This document shows positions 8,135 through 16,152 of a stretch of 36,582 bases of DNA, piece after piece. Under the pieces are notes generated by a model that saw only the letters and a program-made list of their open reading frames with translations, did no database searches and was not told the origin of the DNA. How positions within the stretch are numbered: position 1 is the stretch's first letter; each line of letters opens with the position of its first letter. The position numbers and the translations under genes were made by a program. Source of the stretch: a virus; the IMG/VR virus record IMGVR_UViG_3300031758_000232, positions 1 through 36,582 of that record. One strand, 5' to 3'.

Positions 8135-9289
8135 ATGCCTCGTGGTACAAATTTACAAGAAATGGACGCAAAAAATTCTCAATCTAAAACTGCAGTGAAT
8201 CAGAATGCAAAACCTGCAGAACCAATGCAGCACTTAAAGGATAATCTGCCCCCTGGTCAAACTGCAGGCTGGGAAGATCTTGGTGGACCTACTCCAGAAA
8301 ATTATCGTAATGATGATGACTCTGCAAAGTTTAAAGATCCTGCAGGTCGCCTATCTCAAGTGAAAAATGTAGTCACTAAAAATGCAAAGCCTGCAGACCC
8401 TATGCCACATATGAAAAAAGGTGCAGTTAAAGAATCTGCTGAAGATGAAGATGAAGAGCTTCTAGAAGATCAAGAGGATGAAGAGCTTGATGAATTAGAA
8501 GAAGATGAATCTGAAGAAGATCTTGATGAAACTGAAGAAGATGATGAAGTCTATGAAGAGGATTTTAACGTTGAAGAAGATGTTAATGCTCTTATGGCTG
8601 GTGAAAATCTCTCTGAGGAATTTCAAGAAAAGGCAAGAACCATCTTTGAGGCTGCTCTAAAAACTCGTGCAACTCAATTAAAAGAAGCTCTTGAAGCTCA
8701 ATATGAAGAAGCACTCTTAGAAGAAGTTGAAGCCATTAAAGCGGATCTTGAAGAGCGTGTTGATTCTTATCTTGAATATGTAGCCGAAGAGTGGCTAGAA
8801 GAAAATCGTCTCCAAGTTGAGACTGGAATTAAAGTTAAGGTCACTGAATCCTTCTTAGTAGGTCTTAAGGGACTTTGTGAACAACATTATGTGCAAATGC
8901 CTGAAGAAAAGTATGACGTGCTGGAAGGCATGGTAGAAAAACTAGATGAAATGGAAGATAAACTCAACGAGCAAATTGAGAAGAACATCCGCTTAAACCA
9001 AAGACTCTCTGAGTCGGTTGCAGATAGGATTCTTGATGAGGTATCTGAAGGACTTGCAGTCACTCAGAAAGAGAAGCTCGCCACACTTTCTGAAAGTGTT
9101 GAGTTTGAAAGTGAATCAAGCTATAGAGAAAAGCTTTTAACTCTTAAGGAATCTTATTTCCCTGCTCGTAGAGTTAATAAGCAGGCTAATTTAGAGAATC
9201 TGTCTGAAGATTTTGTCTATTCCTCAGAACCTGTTTCTGGCACAATGGCTCAATATCTCGCAGCTCTTCAAATGATTGGCCAAAGTTGA
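8135..9289 (+). CDS. 22: Prohead scaffold protein gp22
   Basis: This 384-residue protein is very acidic. A Glu/Asp stretch at about residues 103-150 is followed by long alpha-helical coiled-coil sequence to about 340, as expected for the T4-type scaffold that fills the prohead and is later cut up by gp21. The N-terminal 90 residues hold two similar Asn/Ala/Lys-Pro elements (NQNAKPAEPMQHLKDN and TKNAKPADPMPHMKKG). It lies between protease and capsid genes as in T4. AAAGGAG before the ATG fixes the start. Confidence 0.93.
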   Translation: MPRGTNLQEMDAKNSQSKTAVNQNAKPAEPMQHLKDNLPPGQTAGWEDLGGPTPENYRNDDDSAKFKDPAGRLSQVKNVVTKNAKPADPMPHMKKGAVKESAEDEDEELLEDQEDEELDELEEDESEEDLDETEEDDEVYEEDFNVEEDVNALMAGENLSEEFQEKARTIFEAALKTRATQLKEALEAQYEEALLEEVEAIKADLEERVDSYLEYVAEEWLEENRLQVETGIKVKVTESFLVGLKGLCEQHYVQMPEEKYDVLEGMVEKLDEMEDKLNEQIEKNIRLNQRLSESVADRILDEVSEGLAVTQKEKLATLSESVEFESESSYREKLLTLKESYFPARRVNKQANLENLSEDFVYSSEPVSGTMAQYLAALQMIGQS

Positions 9290-9332
9290 ATATAACATCA
9301 ATCAAATTCAAAACTATTAAAGGTAAACGCAA

Positions 9333-10748
9333 ATGTTTCTAAACGAACAACACAATTTGCAGGAAAAGTGGGCACCGATTCTCAATTTTGATGGCGTTGA
9401 GCCTATCAAGGATTCTCATCGGAGACAAGTCACTGCAACCCTGCTAGAAAACACTGAAAAGGATCTTCGTGAGCAAAGTGCTTTTGCTCGGGGGATGCTC
9501 TTTGAATCTCCTACTACTTTCGCTAATGCTCCTGGTGCTGGTGGTGGCTTCAGTGGTTCTGCCTCTGGGGCTGGCCCTGTTGCTGGTTTTGACCCGATCA
9601 TGATTTCAATGATTCGTAGGTCAATGCCTAATCTTATTGCATATGATGTGTGTGGTGTGCAAGCAATGAATGGCCCTACTGGTCTTATCTTTGCGATGCG
9701 CTCTCGCTATAACAATCAAACTGGTAGGGAGACCTTCTTTGATGAAGTGGATAGCTCCTTCTCTGGTCAAGATAGTGGTTTCAATCTGACTGGTGGATTT
9801 ACTGATGCCAATGTTGGTATGGGTACTACTAACTTTGCAAATCTTGGGTCTAATCCTGGGCTGCTTAATCCTGTTGGTACTGCATCTTCTCTTGGCTATC
9901 AAGTTGGCCAGGCAATGAAGACTGGTGATGCCGAGCAGCTTGGCTATGCCACGGGTGATCAATTCAATGAGATGAGTTTCTCCATTGAACGGGTTCCCGT
10001 AGAGGCTAAATCTCGTGCTCTGAGGGCCGAATATTCTATGGAACTTGCTCAGGATCTTAAGGCTATCCATGGTCTTGGTGCTGAAGCCGAGTTGGCTAAT
10101 ATTCTGTCTAGTGAAATTTTAGCTGAAATTAACCGCGAAGTTATTCGCACAGTTTATAAAGTGGCTGAGCAAGGTGCTGCAGTAAACGTTGCGACTCCTG
10201 GTGTATTTGACCTTGACGTTGACTCTAATGGCCGTTGGTCTGTGGAGAAATTCAAAGGTCTTCTGTTCCAGATTGAGCGCGATGCTAATGCTATTGCACA
10301 GCGCACTCGTCGTGGGAAGGGCAACATTATTGTTTGTTCTGCTGACGTGGCTTCAGCTCTTACTATGGCTGGTGTACTTGATTATACTCCTGCTCTTAAT
10401 GCTAATTTGACTGTGGATGATACTGGCAATCTATTTGCTGGGACTCTTATGGGCAAATTCCGTGTTTTTATTGATCCATATTCTGCCAACGTTAGCGAAA
10501 CTCAATATTATGTGGTTGGGTTTAAGGGTACAAGTCCCTATGATGCTGGAATTTTCTATGCGCCATACTTACCTCTGCAGATGTTTAGGGCGGTTCATCA
10601 GGACTCATTCCAGCCGCGTCTAGCCTTTAAGTCTAGATACGGTATCGTGGCGAACCCTTTTGCTGAAGGTCTAGAACAAGGTCTTGGTAGATTGCGTATT
10701 AATTCCAACCGCTACTACCGTCGCGTAGCAATTCGTAATCTTTCCTGA
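9333..10748 (+). CDS. 23: Major capsid protein gp23
   Basis: The 471-residue product has the length and motifs of cyanophage gp23 (HK97 fold). GMLFESPTT around residues 54-62 contains LFE, a fit to the gp21 cleavage rule L/I-x-E, so the mature protein probably starts after residue 58. RSRYNNQTGRETFFDEVDSS and EYSMELAQDLKAIHGLGAEAEL are typical gp23 stretches. The gene is richer in G and C than its neighbours, consistent with codon selection in a very highly expressed gene. AAAGGT precedes the ATG, and a strong terminator follows the stop. g24 is not in the window. Confidence 0.97.
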   Translation: MFLNEQHNLQEKWAPILNFDGVEPIKDSHRRQVTATLLENTEKDLREQSAFARGMLFESPTTFANAPGAGGGFSGSASGAGPVAGFDPIMISMIRRSMPNLIAYDVCGVQAMNGPTGLIFAMRSRYNNQTGRETFFDEVDSSFSGQDSGFNLTGGFTDANVGMGTTNFANLGSNPGLLNPVGTASSLGYQVGQAMKTGDAEQLGYATGDQFNEMSFSIERVPVEAKSRALRAEYSMELAQDLKAIHGLGAEAELANILSSEILAEINREVIRTVYKVAEQGAAVNVATPGVFDLDVDSNGRWSVEKFKGLLFQIERDANAIAQRTRRGKGNIIVCSADVASALTMAGVLDYTPALNANLTVDDTGNLFAGTLMGKFRVFIDPYSANVSETQYYVVGFKGTSPYDAGIFYAPYLPLQMFRAVHQDSFQPRLAFKSRYGIVANPFAEGLEQGLGRLRINSNRYYRRVAIRNLS

Positions 10749-10771
10749 TCCATTAAGAACAACAAATCAAT

Positions 10772-10797
10772 AGAGGGCATCAAAAGCCCTCTTTTTT
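10772..10797 (+). terminator. Rho-independent terminator after g23
   Basis: AGAGGGC at 10772-10778 pairs perfectly with GCCCTCT at 10786-10792 around a 7-base loop, followed by a T run to 10797. It lies 23 bases after the g23 stop and ends the late structural transcript before the minus-strand endonuclease gene. Confidence 0.92.
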
Positions 10798-11581
10798 ATT
10801 GGCTTTCAACTTTTCTACATTTGTATCCTTTATGGTGATTCCTTCTCCCAGCAGCTACAGAATACATTTTAGATCTACTAATATTTTTAGTAATACAGTA
10901 TTCTGATAAATTTATCACAAATTCTTCAGTACCTTCTGGCGTTATAACTATCCATTCTTTTTGTTTGGACTCAATATTTTTTCTTAATATATCCTCTTGC
11001 AAATTATATTCTCTAAGTTTTTGTTTTGTTTCTTCTTTAACATATCTACCCCTAGCTTTTTCTCTAATTTTTTGTCTATGCTCTTCAGTTTTTGGTTTAC
11101 CTCTATTAGCTTCACTTATTAATCTTTTTGATTTTTCTGAATGCTTTTTACCAGTATTTAATTTTGAAAGTTTACGTTTAGTTTCTTCACTATGTTTTTT
11201 ACCATAAAACCCATTTCGTTCCCCAAGCATCCTTTCAGGTCTATTAGCAATAAAAATATTAAGAAGAGTTCCACCTTCATCAAATCCAATTCTACCATAT
11301 TTAATAATTTCTTGTTCTTCAAGATTATAGGCATCCTCTTCCCTTAAATCTACACTTATTTTAATAACCATGGGTTCAATACCAGATGCTCTAAGATTTT
11401 TAATATGTCCTGTTAATCTTTTATTTTTGGTATAGCCAGCAGCAGGAGTTAAATGTTGAAAACATCTTGGTCCTTTACCTTTACCTACATAAAAAGGTGT
11501 TCCTTTTATAGGATTAATAATATGATAGACATAATAAACTGGGCATTCATCGTAATTATTTTCTTTTTCTTTTTTAAACAT
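10796..11581 (-). CDS. GIY-YIG homing endonuclease with NUMOD motifs
   Basis: Residues 14-100 form a GIY-YIG nuclease domain: PVYYVYHI at 14-21, FYVGKGKGPR at 30-39 and a Glu-rich NLEEQEIIKYG segment carrying the likely metal-binding Glu. Residues 121-180 hold NUMOD3-type repeats (GFYGKKHSEETKRKLS and two similar copies). A C-terminal module near 222-256 (NLSEYCITKNISRSKMYSVA ... HHKGYKC) resembles the DNA-binding ends of phage homing enzymes. Such mobile genes cut intron-less or endonuclease-less alleles and spread by repair. Sitting beside g23, on the opposite strand and after a terminator, fits a free-standing homing endonuclease. Confidence 0.88.
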   Translation of the reverse strand: MFKKEKENNYDECPVYYVYHIINPIKGTPFYVGKGKGPRCFQHLTPAAGYTKNKRLTGHIKNLRASGIEPMVIKISVDLREEDAYNLEEQEIIKYGRIGFDEGGTLLNIFIANRPERMLGERNGFYGKKHSEETKRKLSKLNTGKKHSEKSKRLISEANRGKPKTEEHRQKIREKARGRYVKEETKQKLREYNLQEDILRKNIESKQKEWIVITPEGTEEFVINLSEYCITKNISRSKMYSVAAGRRNHHKGYKCRKVESQ

Positions 11582-11588
11582 AATTACT

Positions 11589-11708
11589 TTATTCTAAATG
11601 AAATTGAGTTCTTTCTTTAATTTGGTTCGTTAAATGCTTATTACAGCCAATTTTTAGAAAGTCTCTTCCCTTCCAGTTTTGTTTAATAAATTCTTTTAAG
11701 TCTTGCAT
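11589..11708 (-). CDS. Possible 39-aa small protein upstream of endonuclease
   Basis: This minus-strand ATG frame encodes 39 residues, MQDLKEFIKQNWKGRDFLKI and onward, lysine-rich and probably helical. It ends 8 bases before the endonuclease start and fills most of a 159-base gap. It may be a small DNA-binding helix-turn-helix peptide, but the length makes chance possible and no family is recognised. Confidence 0.35.
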   Translation of the reverse strand: MQDLKEFIKQNWKGRDFLKIGCNKHLTNQIKERTQFHLE

Positions 11709-11740
11709 AATAAATATATCGTCTTTAATAGTGTTTACTT

Positions 11741-12085
11741 ATGAATGTTTTATCTCTTTTTGATAGTATTAGTTGTGGTCAAGTTGCTTTAGAAAGAGCA
11801 AAAATAAAGGTTGACAAATACTATGCAAGTGAAATTGAACCAATGGCAATTAAAGTCACTCAACATAATTTTCCAAATACAATTCAGTTAGGTGACATAA
11901 GAAACTTAAATGTAACTGATAAGATTGATTTAATTATTGGTGGTTCACCTTGTCAGTCTTTTTCATTTGGTGGCACTAAAACAGGAATGATTACAGAAGA
12001 GAAAATTGAGATCACAAATTTAGAACAATATCTTAGTCTCAAAGAAAACAATTTTCAGTTCAATGGTCAGTCTTATCTTTTTTAG
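11741..12085 (+). CDS. DNA cytosine-C5 methyltransferase, N-terminal half (interrupted)
   Basis: This encodes the first 114 residues of a Dcm-type methyltransferase. Motif I is LSLFDSISCGQ at 4-14 (AdoMet binding) and motif IV is GGSPCQSFSFGG around the catalytic Cys71. It stops at a TAG at 12083-12085, after which the same frame continues straight into the rest of the enzyme. The context FNGQSYLF-stop-EYVRLIKELKP matches the family segment LFWEYVR / LFFEYVR, so the TAG probably replaces a Trp (TGG). Whether the enzyme is dead, made in two pieces or read through cannot be seen. No promoter is evident. Confidence 0.8.
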   Translation: MNVLSLFDSISCGQVALERAKIKVDKYYASEIEPMAIKVTQHNFPNTIQLGDIRNLNVTDKIDLIIGGSPCQSFSFGGTKTGMITEEKIEITNLEQYLSLKENNFQFNGQSYLF

Positions 12086-12097
12086 GAATATGTAAGA

Positions 12098-12676
12098 TTG
12101 ATTAAAGAACTTAAGCCCACTTATTTTTTACTTGAAAACGTAAAGATGCAAAATAAGTGGAAGGTTATTATAACAAATTCATTAGGAGTGAAACCAATAT
12201 TAATAAACAGCAAATTAGTTTCAGCTCAATCAAGAGAAAGATTGTATTGGACAAATATTCCAGATATAACACAACCAGAAGATTCTGAGATTTATCTGGA
12301 ATCAATTCTACAAAATGACACTGTTCACAAATATTTACCAAAAACTAGACTTGATTATAGTAACTACAACAAGTCTAAAGTAAATAAAACGGTACATAAA
12401 AATACTGGTATTCATATTGGAAGCAGCAGAAAATTCACAAATCACTTAAGAAATGATGGAAAGTCATTTACTTTAAGAAAAGTAAACCCAAATGGAATAT
12501 TAGATGAAAATTTTAATATTCGCTACTTTACTCCAATAGAAGCTGAGAGACTACAAACTCTTTCTGATAATTATACTCTTGTTGATAATGCCACAAATAG
12601 TAAGAGATATGAACTAATAGGAAATGGTTGGACTGTTGATGTCATTGCTCATATTTTTAAGAATATTAATCAATAA
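12098..12676 (+). CDS. DNA cytosine-C5 methyltransferase, C-terminal half (interrupted)
   Basis: This is the same frame after the TAG, with TTG at 12098 as first usual restart codon. It holds motif VI FLLENVKMQ, motif VIII QSRERLYWTNIP, a variable target-recognition region and motif X IGNGWTVDVIAHIF. Joined to the N-terminal half it would give a complete enzyme of about 311 residues, normal for phage Dcm proteins that modify DNA against host restriction. A split enzyme assembled from two chains is possible in principle but unproven. It ends in an intergenic gap facing the minus-strand island. Confidence 0.78.
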   Translation: MIKELKPTYFLLENVKMQNKWKVIITNSLGVKPILINSKLVSAQSRERLYWTNIPDITQPEDSEIYLESILQNDTVHKYLPKTRLDYSNYNKSKVNKTVHKNTGIHIGSSRKFTNHLRNDGKSFTLRKVNPNGILDENFNIRYFTPIEAERLQTLSDNYTLVDNATNSKRYELIGNGWTVDVIAHIFKNINQ

Positions 12677-12760
12677 TGTTTGAACTATAAAAGCTTTAAG
12701 TTCTTCCATTTAGTTTTAAATGTGAAACACATTACCCTTTACCCAATAGCCATTTCTTCA

Positions 12761-13102
12761 TCAATCATTTGGAAGTTTCTGCAATGCGTCTTTAATAATT
12801 GCAGCATCTAGGTATGTTGCCACATTATTCTCAATTTTTTCAAGTGACTCAAGTGCCTTCTCTTTTAGAGTTGGAGGTTTGGGGCGACGATATGCATGGA
12901 GATAACTACCATCAAGGTGAAGGCTTTGCGTATCCATCCAATCACAACACGCATTCAATTCTTGGTTTGCTGCCCATTTAGATGCTCGGTCAATCATATA
13001 ATCCTCACGCTCAACACTTATGACTTTGACTGGCGACTCAGATTGCCATTGTTCTCGCAACTCAGACGATGGAATAATCGGATATTGTTCAAGCTTTTTC
13101 AT
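12761..13102 (-). CDS. Conserved cyanophage/cyanobacterial-type hypothetical protein, 113 aa
   Basis: The protein contains WAANQELNACCDWMDTQSLH near the middle and RRPKPPTLKEKALESLEKIE near the C-terminus. The pairing of a helical ELxACCxW segment with RRPKPPSLKEQAL is a recurring pattern in small proteins of cyanobacteria and their phages. No enzyme motif is visible. It is the last gene of the minus-strand island. Its upstream gap reads TTAAGAACT on the minus strand, which may be a weak relative of the ACTGGCACA element seen elsewhere. Confidence 0.55.
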   Translation of the reverse strand: MKKLEQYPIIPSSELREQWQSESPVKVISVEREDYMIDRASKWAANQELNACCDWMDTQSLHLDGSYLHAYRRPKPPTLKEKALESLEKIENNVATYLDAAIIKDALQKLPND

Positions 13103-13135
13103 AATTGTTTGTTCTTTAGGGTGGCTAGGGAGTTC

Positions 13136-13363
13136 TTAATTATACAATCTAAACCATTCAAAATCATGTTGAATATTAGTATCCATAACACATAATTCAA
13201 CCTTTCCCCCATAACTTTGAGCAAAGCGTTCAAATTTTTCAACATTATAACATCTGTGTGTTTCAATAAGTTCTTCTGTAAGTATTAAATTTGCCAGATA
13301 TAATGTTTTTACTTGTAGGCATATAATAAATTGGTCTTTGGACAATTTTATTATGTGTCTCAA
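13136..13363 (-). CDS. C-terminal piece of a frameshifted gene
   Basis: This 75-residue frame overlaps the 3' end of the next upstream gene in another phase. Its useful part begins near residue 20 (LYLANLILTEELIETHRCYN) and ends CVMDTNIQHDFEWFRLYN. The final segment resembles the C-terminal YDSN-x-LDxGW ending of a two-domain bacterial family whose N-terminal half is the upstream frame. Removing one base from the T5 run at 13306-13310 joins the two frames without a stop. The first 20 residues are probably not real protein. Confidence 0.5.
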   Translation of the reverse strand: MRHIIKLSKDQFIICLQVKTLYLANLILTEELIETHRCYNVEKFERFAQSYGGKVELCVMDTNIQHDFEWFRLYN

Positions 13364-13649
13364 TATATTTAAAGTCGTTCAGATCTAATCCATCATCATA
13401 AGGAGTTTCAATTTTTACTCTAAAAATTGGAGTACCTTGAATTTTTTGTAAAATAGATCCTAAGTATGAAATTGCATTCTCTTGACTATGAAAGGATTTA
13501 GTAATAGTTGTCATCCAATCTCGCTGAATTTCAAAACCTTCTTTATCAAGCATGGCAATTCCAAGGATAGGGATACCAAACTCACTTAAAGCTTTAATAG
13601 ATTGTTCATGTGCAGTGATATGAAATTCATAGTTACGTTCTTTGCTCAT
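13263..13649 (-). CDS. N-terminal piece of a frameshifted gene, 128 aa
   Basis: The protein starts MSKERNYEFHITAHEQSIKA and contains FRVKIETPYDDGLDLNDFKY, recalling a family of two-domain bacterial proteins with EFHI and VKIE.P elements; the biochemical role of that family is not known to me. Its last 20 residues after MPTSK have no family character, which fits a frameshift near 13306-13310. The corrected fusion with the next frame would be about 170 residues. The ATG overlaps the upstream gene stop as ATGA. Confidence 0.55.
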   Translation of the reverse strand: MSKERNYEFHITAHEQSIKALSEFGIPILGIAMLDKEGFEIQRDWMTTITKSFHSQENAISYLGSILQKIQGTPIFRVKIETPYDDGLDLNDFKYIETHNKIVQRPIYYMPTSKNIISGKFNTYRRTY

Positions 13650-13858
13650 GAACTCATAAACTCCTCATAAGCTTTAATAGCATCTTCAATCTTTTTCTTT
13701 AAATTTTTAGCCATTTCTAAATCTAGAATTTCTCTATGAACATAAATTTCATTTTTAATCTCTAATTCAAATCCCATTTCTTTGTTAGTAAATGCCACAG
13801 TTACGTTGTTGTTACCATAACGTAGGGGATGAGTTCCAAAATTAATTTCTTTATTCAT
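13646..13858 (-). CDS. Hypothetical protein, 70 aa
   Basis: This is a small protein with a beta-rich N-terminal half (NFGTHPLRYGNNNVTVAFTN) and a helical Lys/Glu-rich C-terminal half. No known family is recognised. It is coupled to the following gene by an ATGA overlap, the usual link in this operon. Confidence 0.55.
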   Translation of the reverse strand: MNKEINFGTHPLRYGNNNVTVAFTNKEMGFELEIKNEIYVHREILDLEMAKNLKKKIEDAIKAYEEFMSS

Positions 13859-13909
13859 TTGATGATTAGTTGTAATAATTTTTAATGTTCGGGGTTAATT
13901 GCTTGCTCA

Positions 13910-14224
13910 TTACAATCCTTTCAACCGCTTAAGTTTTGCTTCAGTCCTAGCTATAGTCTTTTGCATTTTCTCCATACGAACTCTATATTCTGCATCAGAT
14001 TCTTCCTGTTCGTAATATAATGCAGTTCCATGTCCAGATGGGCCACCAAACCCTACACCAACATACTTAATTCCATTTGGGTCTGGTTCATCAGTATCAG
14101 GATTTCTCAAGGTTTGAGACCACTCCTTAAGTTTTTGAAGTCTTTCAATCAATTCATCAAATGTTCCTTCAAGGTCATCAAGTTCAAGACCATATTCTTT
14201 TTTGGTTAATTTTCTAAGATTCAT
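13910..14224 (-). CDS. Hypothetical protein with ExDxEYxxR motif, 104 aa
   Basis: Residues 1-40 are helical and charged. The middle has Pro/Gly-rich YVGVGFGGPSGHGTALYYEQ, and the end is a coiled helix with ESDAEYRVRMEKMQKTIART. The ESDxEYxxR segment recurs as ETDEEYDTR in the protein at 17633-17941 and is common in small phage proteins of unknown role. The upstream sequence CAAGGAGAT before the ATG is a good ribosome site. Confidence 0.6.
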   Translation of the reverse strand: MNLRKLTKKEYGLELDDLEGTFDELIERLQKLKEWSQTLRNPDTDEPDPNGIKYVGVGFGGPSGHGTALYYEQEESDAEYRVRMEKMQKTIARTEAKLKRLKGL

Positions 14225-14252
14225 TTTAATCTCCTTGTTTTAATAATGTTGA

Positions 14253-14522
14253 TTAACTTAAATCAATAAGTTTCCCATTACCATCAATCCAGGCAGAATT
14301 TGGTAAAGGAAGTTCACATAATTGTTTAATGTGAACTCGTCCTCTTTCAGTTGTCGTGTATTCACTTTCAGTTTCTTCACTATAAAGATTTTCAATAAGA
14401 TTACATTCTTCTAAAAGTTTATATGATTTTTGTACTGCAGATGAATCTACTCTTGGATGAACTTCAGGTGAGCAGTGACAATGAAATAAAACCTCAAGAT
14501 CACAAATTGAAAGGTTTGTCAT
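14253..14522 (-). CDS. Small winged-helix-like phage protein, 89 aa
   Basis: The pattern HPRVDSSAVQKSYKLLEECN, then YTTTERGRVHIKQLCELPLP, looks like a helix-turn-helix followed by a beta wing, as in short phage proteins with TERGxxxIxxLCxxPLP. This suggests nucleic-acid binding, but the target is unknown. It overlaps the upstream gene as ATGA. Confidence 0.55.
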   Translation of the reverse strand: MTNLSICDLEVLFHCHCSPEVHPRVDSSAVQKSYKLLEECNLIENLYSEETESEYTTTERGRVHIKQLCELPLPNSAWIDGNGKLIDLS

Positions 14523-15019
14523 AGTTTTGGTAAGTTAATGGCGTAATGTGGTAACATGTATTTATAAATGTCTGGATATTTTTCAACCCTTTCATAATTT
14601 GAATATATTAAGCTATAATCTGTCGCATTGCGGCTTGAGGTGATCAGCCAACATTTTCCATCGTTATCACACCATCCAGGTCGTTTCCAGGGATTTTCAT
14701 TTACATGAACTGGATGAATATTACTTGCAGAATTTTCAGAAAGTCTTTTTATTAATTGAGCAGACTTTTTAAGATTATCAAATACTTCTCTTTCTGGACA
14801 TGGAATAATAGTTTTATGTTTACCATCAGGATAAGGATATGGGGTCGCAGCATCAGCATGAAGCTCTAACCAGGCTATAGTTTCTTTTGGAGAACCACTA
14901 AAAAAATCTATGGCATCTCTAAGGATGTCAATAAGTGCATCGGTTTTTGTGAAATCTTCATTCACTCTTTCTAGCCTCTCAGAAATAAAGGCAGAAAGTT
15001 CAGCATCGGATGGTTTCAT
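14519..15019 (-). CDS. Hypothetical protein with NPWxRxGWCDxDGxCW module, 166 aa
   Basis: The first 100 residues are helical. The C-terminal part carries NPWKRPGWCDNDGKCWLITS, followed by a YMLPHYAINLPKL ending. The same module ends the much larger protein at 26616-27932 (NPWEREGWCDKDGRCW), so both share a mobile C-terminal domain. The two Cys and repeated Trp suggest a compact fold or metal site; no function is known. ATGA overlaps link it on both sides. Confidence 0.6.
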   Translation of the reverse strand: MKPSDAELSAFISERLERVNEDFTKTDALIDILRDAIDFFSGSPKETIAWLELHADAATPYPYPDGKHKTIIPCPEREVFDNLKKSAQLIKRLSENSASNIHPVHVNENPWKRPGWCDNDGKCWLITSSRNATDYSLIYSNYERVEKYPDIYKYMLPHYAINLPKL

Positions 15020-15294
15020 TTCATGTCATCGTAATAGAGAGTCTTTGTGCGATTGCATATATTGCAAGAATAATACACGCAATAAAAATCCGAACCAGTT
15101 TCAAACATGTTCGGGCATTCCCATGATTGTTGTTCAGTGGTACATTTGTTAGAATTGGCGTCTTTCATCACTGGCTGGGCAGGATGGTGGTATATGTAAG
15201 AAAGAACCTCTTTCCAAGCCTCACCTACGGGTGTACTTTCATCGGTAAAGCCAGAAACCGATTCAATTACATCAATGGCATCTTGAATGTTCAT
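15016..15294 (-). CDS. Hypothetical zinc-finger-like protein, 92 aa
   Basis: A helical N-terminus is followed by a Cys-containing half: C51, C59, C71, then CNIC at 76-79. The CxxC plus upstream Cys residues could bind one zinc ion. The family is not recognised. It overlaps its neighbours by ATGA on both sides. Confidence 0.5.
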   Translation of the reverse strand: MNIQDAIDVIESVSGFTDESTPVGEAWKEVLSYIYHHPAQPVMKDANSNKCTTEQQSWECPNMFETGSDFYCVYYSCNICNRTKTLYYDDMK

Positions 15295-15926
15295 TTAATT
15301 TTTCCTTGATTATTAGGCTTCGGGAGCCTATCACGCACTTGACGTAGATCAACATATCCTCGGTTATCAATTGGTGCAGATAAAAACTGAGCCCGGTTTA
15401 CTTGATTGCCAACATAAGGCTGAGATAAGCGACGGATCTCATTAAGTGCTGACGATTCATCCGCAAATCCAATCAAACCACCACCATGAGAAATCATTGC
15501 AATACGTTCTAAGATGGTTTTGCTATCATCAATAACATCTTCTGGAGTATTGTTATTGGAACCATAATAACCTTGAGAATTGCTACACATCACCTTTCTC
15601 CTTCCTTGGCATTCATAGATTTTCTCTGCTCCATTTTTCAAGTTATATTCTCTTTCTTCTTCATCATAGAATATGCCATCTCCTTCAGTTTCACTTTCAT
15701 AAACTCTTTCACTAGACCACCCGTTAGGATCATAATAACAATCAACTATAAAGATGCCATGCCCAAGTCGCATCCAACCACAAAGATTAACCCCATCATA
15801 AACACTATATTGTTCAGGACATGCATAAGAATTTCTTTCTAATGTAAGTCCACAATAAGAATATTCATTTTTTCCTTGATCATTAGCCATAGTGGATTTA
15901 TGTGGTTCAATACGATTATAGGTCAC
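15291..15926 (-). CDS. Hypothetical protein, 211 aa
   Basis: The protein is Tyr-, Asn- and Cys-rich in its first half (YSYCGLTLERNSYACPEQYS) and has a helical C-terminal half with SKTILERIAMISHGGGLIGF. No known family is recognised. The track start is GTG at 15926, overlapping the upstream stop as GTGA. An ATG at 15890 is an equal alternative (MANDQGKNEYSY). No secretion signal or membrane span is visible. Confidence 0.5.
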   Translation of the reverse strand: MTYNRIEPHKSTMANDQGKNEYSYCGLTLERNSYACPEQYSVYDGVNLCGWMRLGHGIFIVDCYYDPNGWSSERVYESETEGDGIFYDEEEREYNLKNGAEKIYECQGRRKVMCSNSQGYYGSNNNTPEDVIDDSKTILERIAMISHGGGLIGFADESSALNEIRRLSQPYVGNQVNRAQFLSAPIDNRGYVDLRQVRDRLPKPNNQGKIK

Positions 15927-16141
15927 TGGTTCAGCCTAGGGAAAGGACTTGTGCCAGTTTTTAAAATGTCTCTTAAATCATCACAGGAGTAACCACAATT
16001 CTTACATTTATAAACATTAATAACCTCTATATTTTTATAATTAACTGGAGAGATATAACGAGATAAATATTCTTCAATGGGATCAATTGCGTTTCCAAGG
16101 TCAATATCTCCAGCACATTCTGGACAGTAGTAATTTTTCAT
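15923..16141 (-). CDS. Zinc-ribbon protein, 72 aa
   Basis: Two CxxC knuckles, CPEC at residues 6-9 and CKNC at 47-50, form a typical zinc ribbon. I take the ATG at 16141, giving MKNYYCPEC, because zinc-ribbon proteins usually begin right before the first knuckle; TTG at 16156 is also possible. It may bind nucleic acid or a protein partner. It is coupled to the next gene by GTGA. Confidence 0.6.
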   Translation of the reverse strand: MKNYYCPECAGDIDLGNAIDPIEEYLSRYISPVNYKNIEVINVYKCKNCGYSCDDLRDILKTGTSPFPRLNQ

Positions 16142-16152
16142 TAATTTAATCT

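Noticed and set aside
9621-10070. 149-codon minus-strand frame inside g23
   Set aside because: It is antisense to the certain major capsid gene, has no family character and no ribosome site.
12677-12760. Bidirectional terminator between the methyltransferase and the island
   Set aside because: AATGTG-AAA-CACATT and a bulged GAACT stem are visible, but neither is followed by a proper T run.
13306-13310. Programmed -1 ribosomal frameshift site at TAAAAAC on the minus strand
   Set aside because: The heptamer does not fit X XXY YYZ in the reading phase, and joining the two frames needs a +1 change, so an indel is simpler.
13869-13910. 14-codon micro-ORF between two island genes
   Set aside because: Although it starts with a TAATG overlap, it is too short and has no sequence character.
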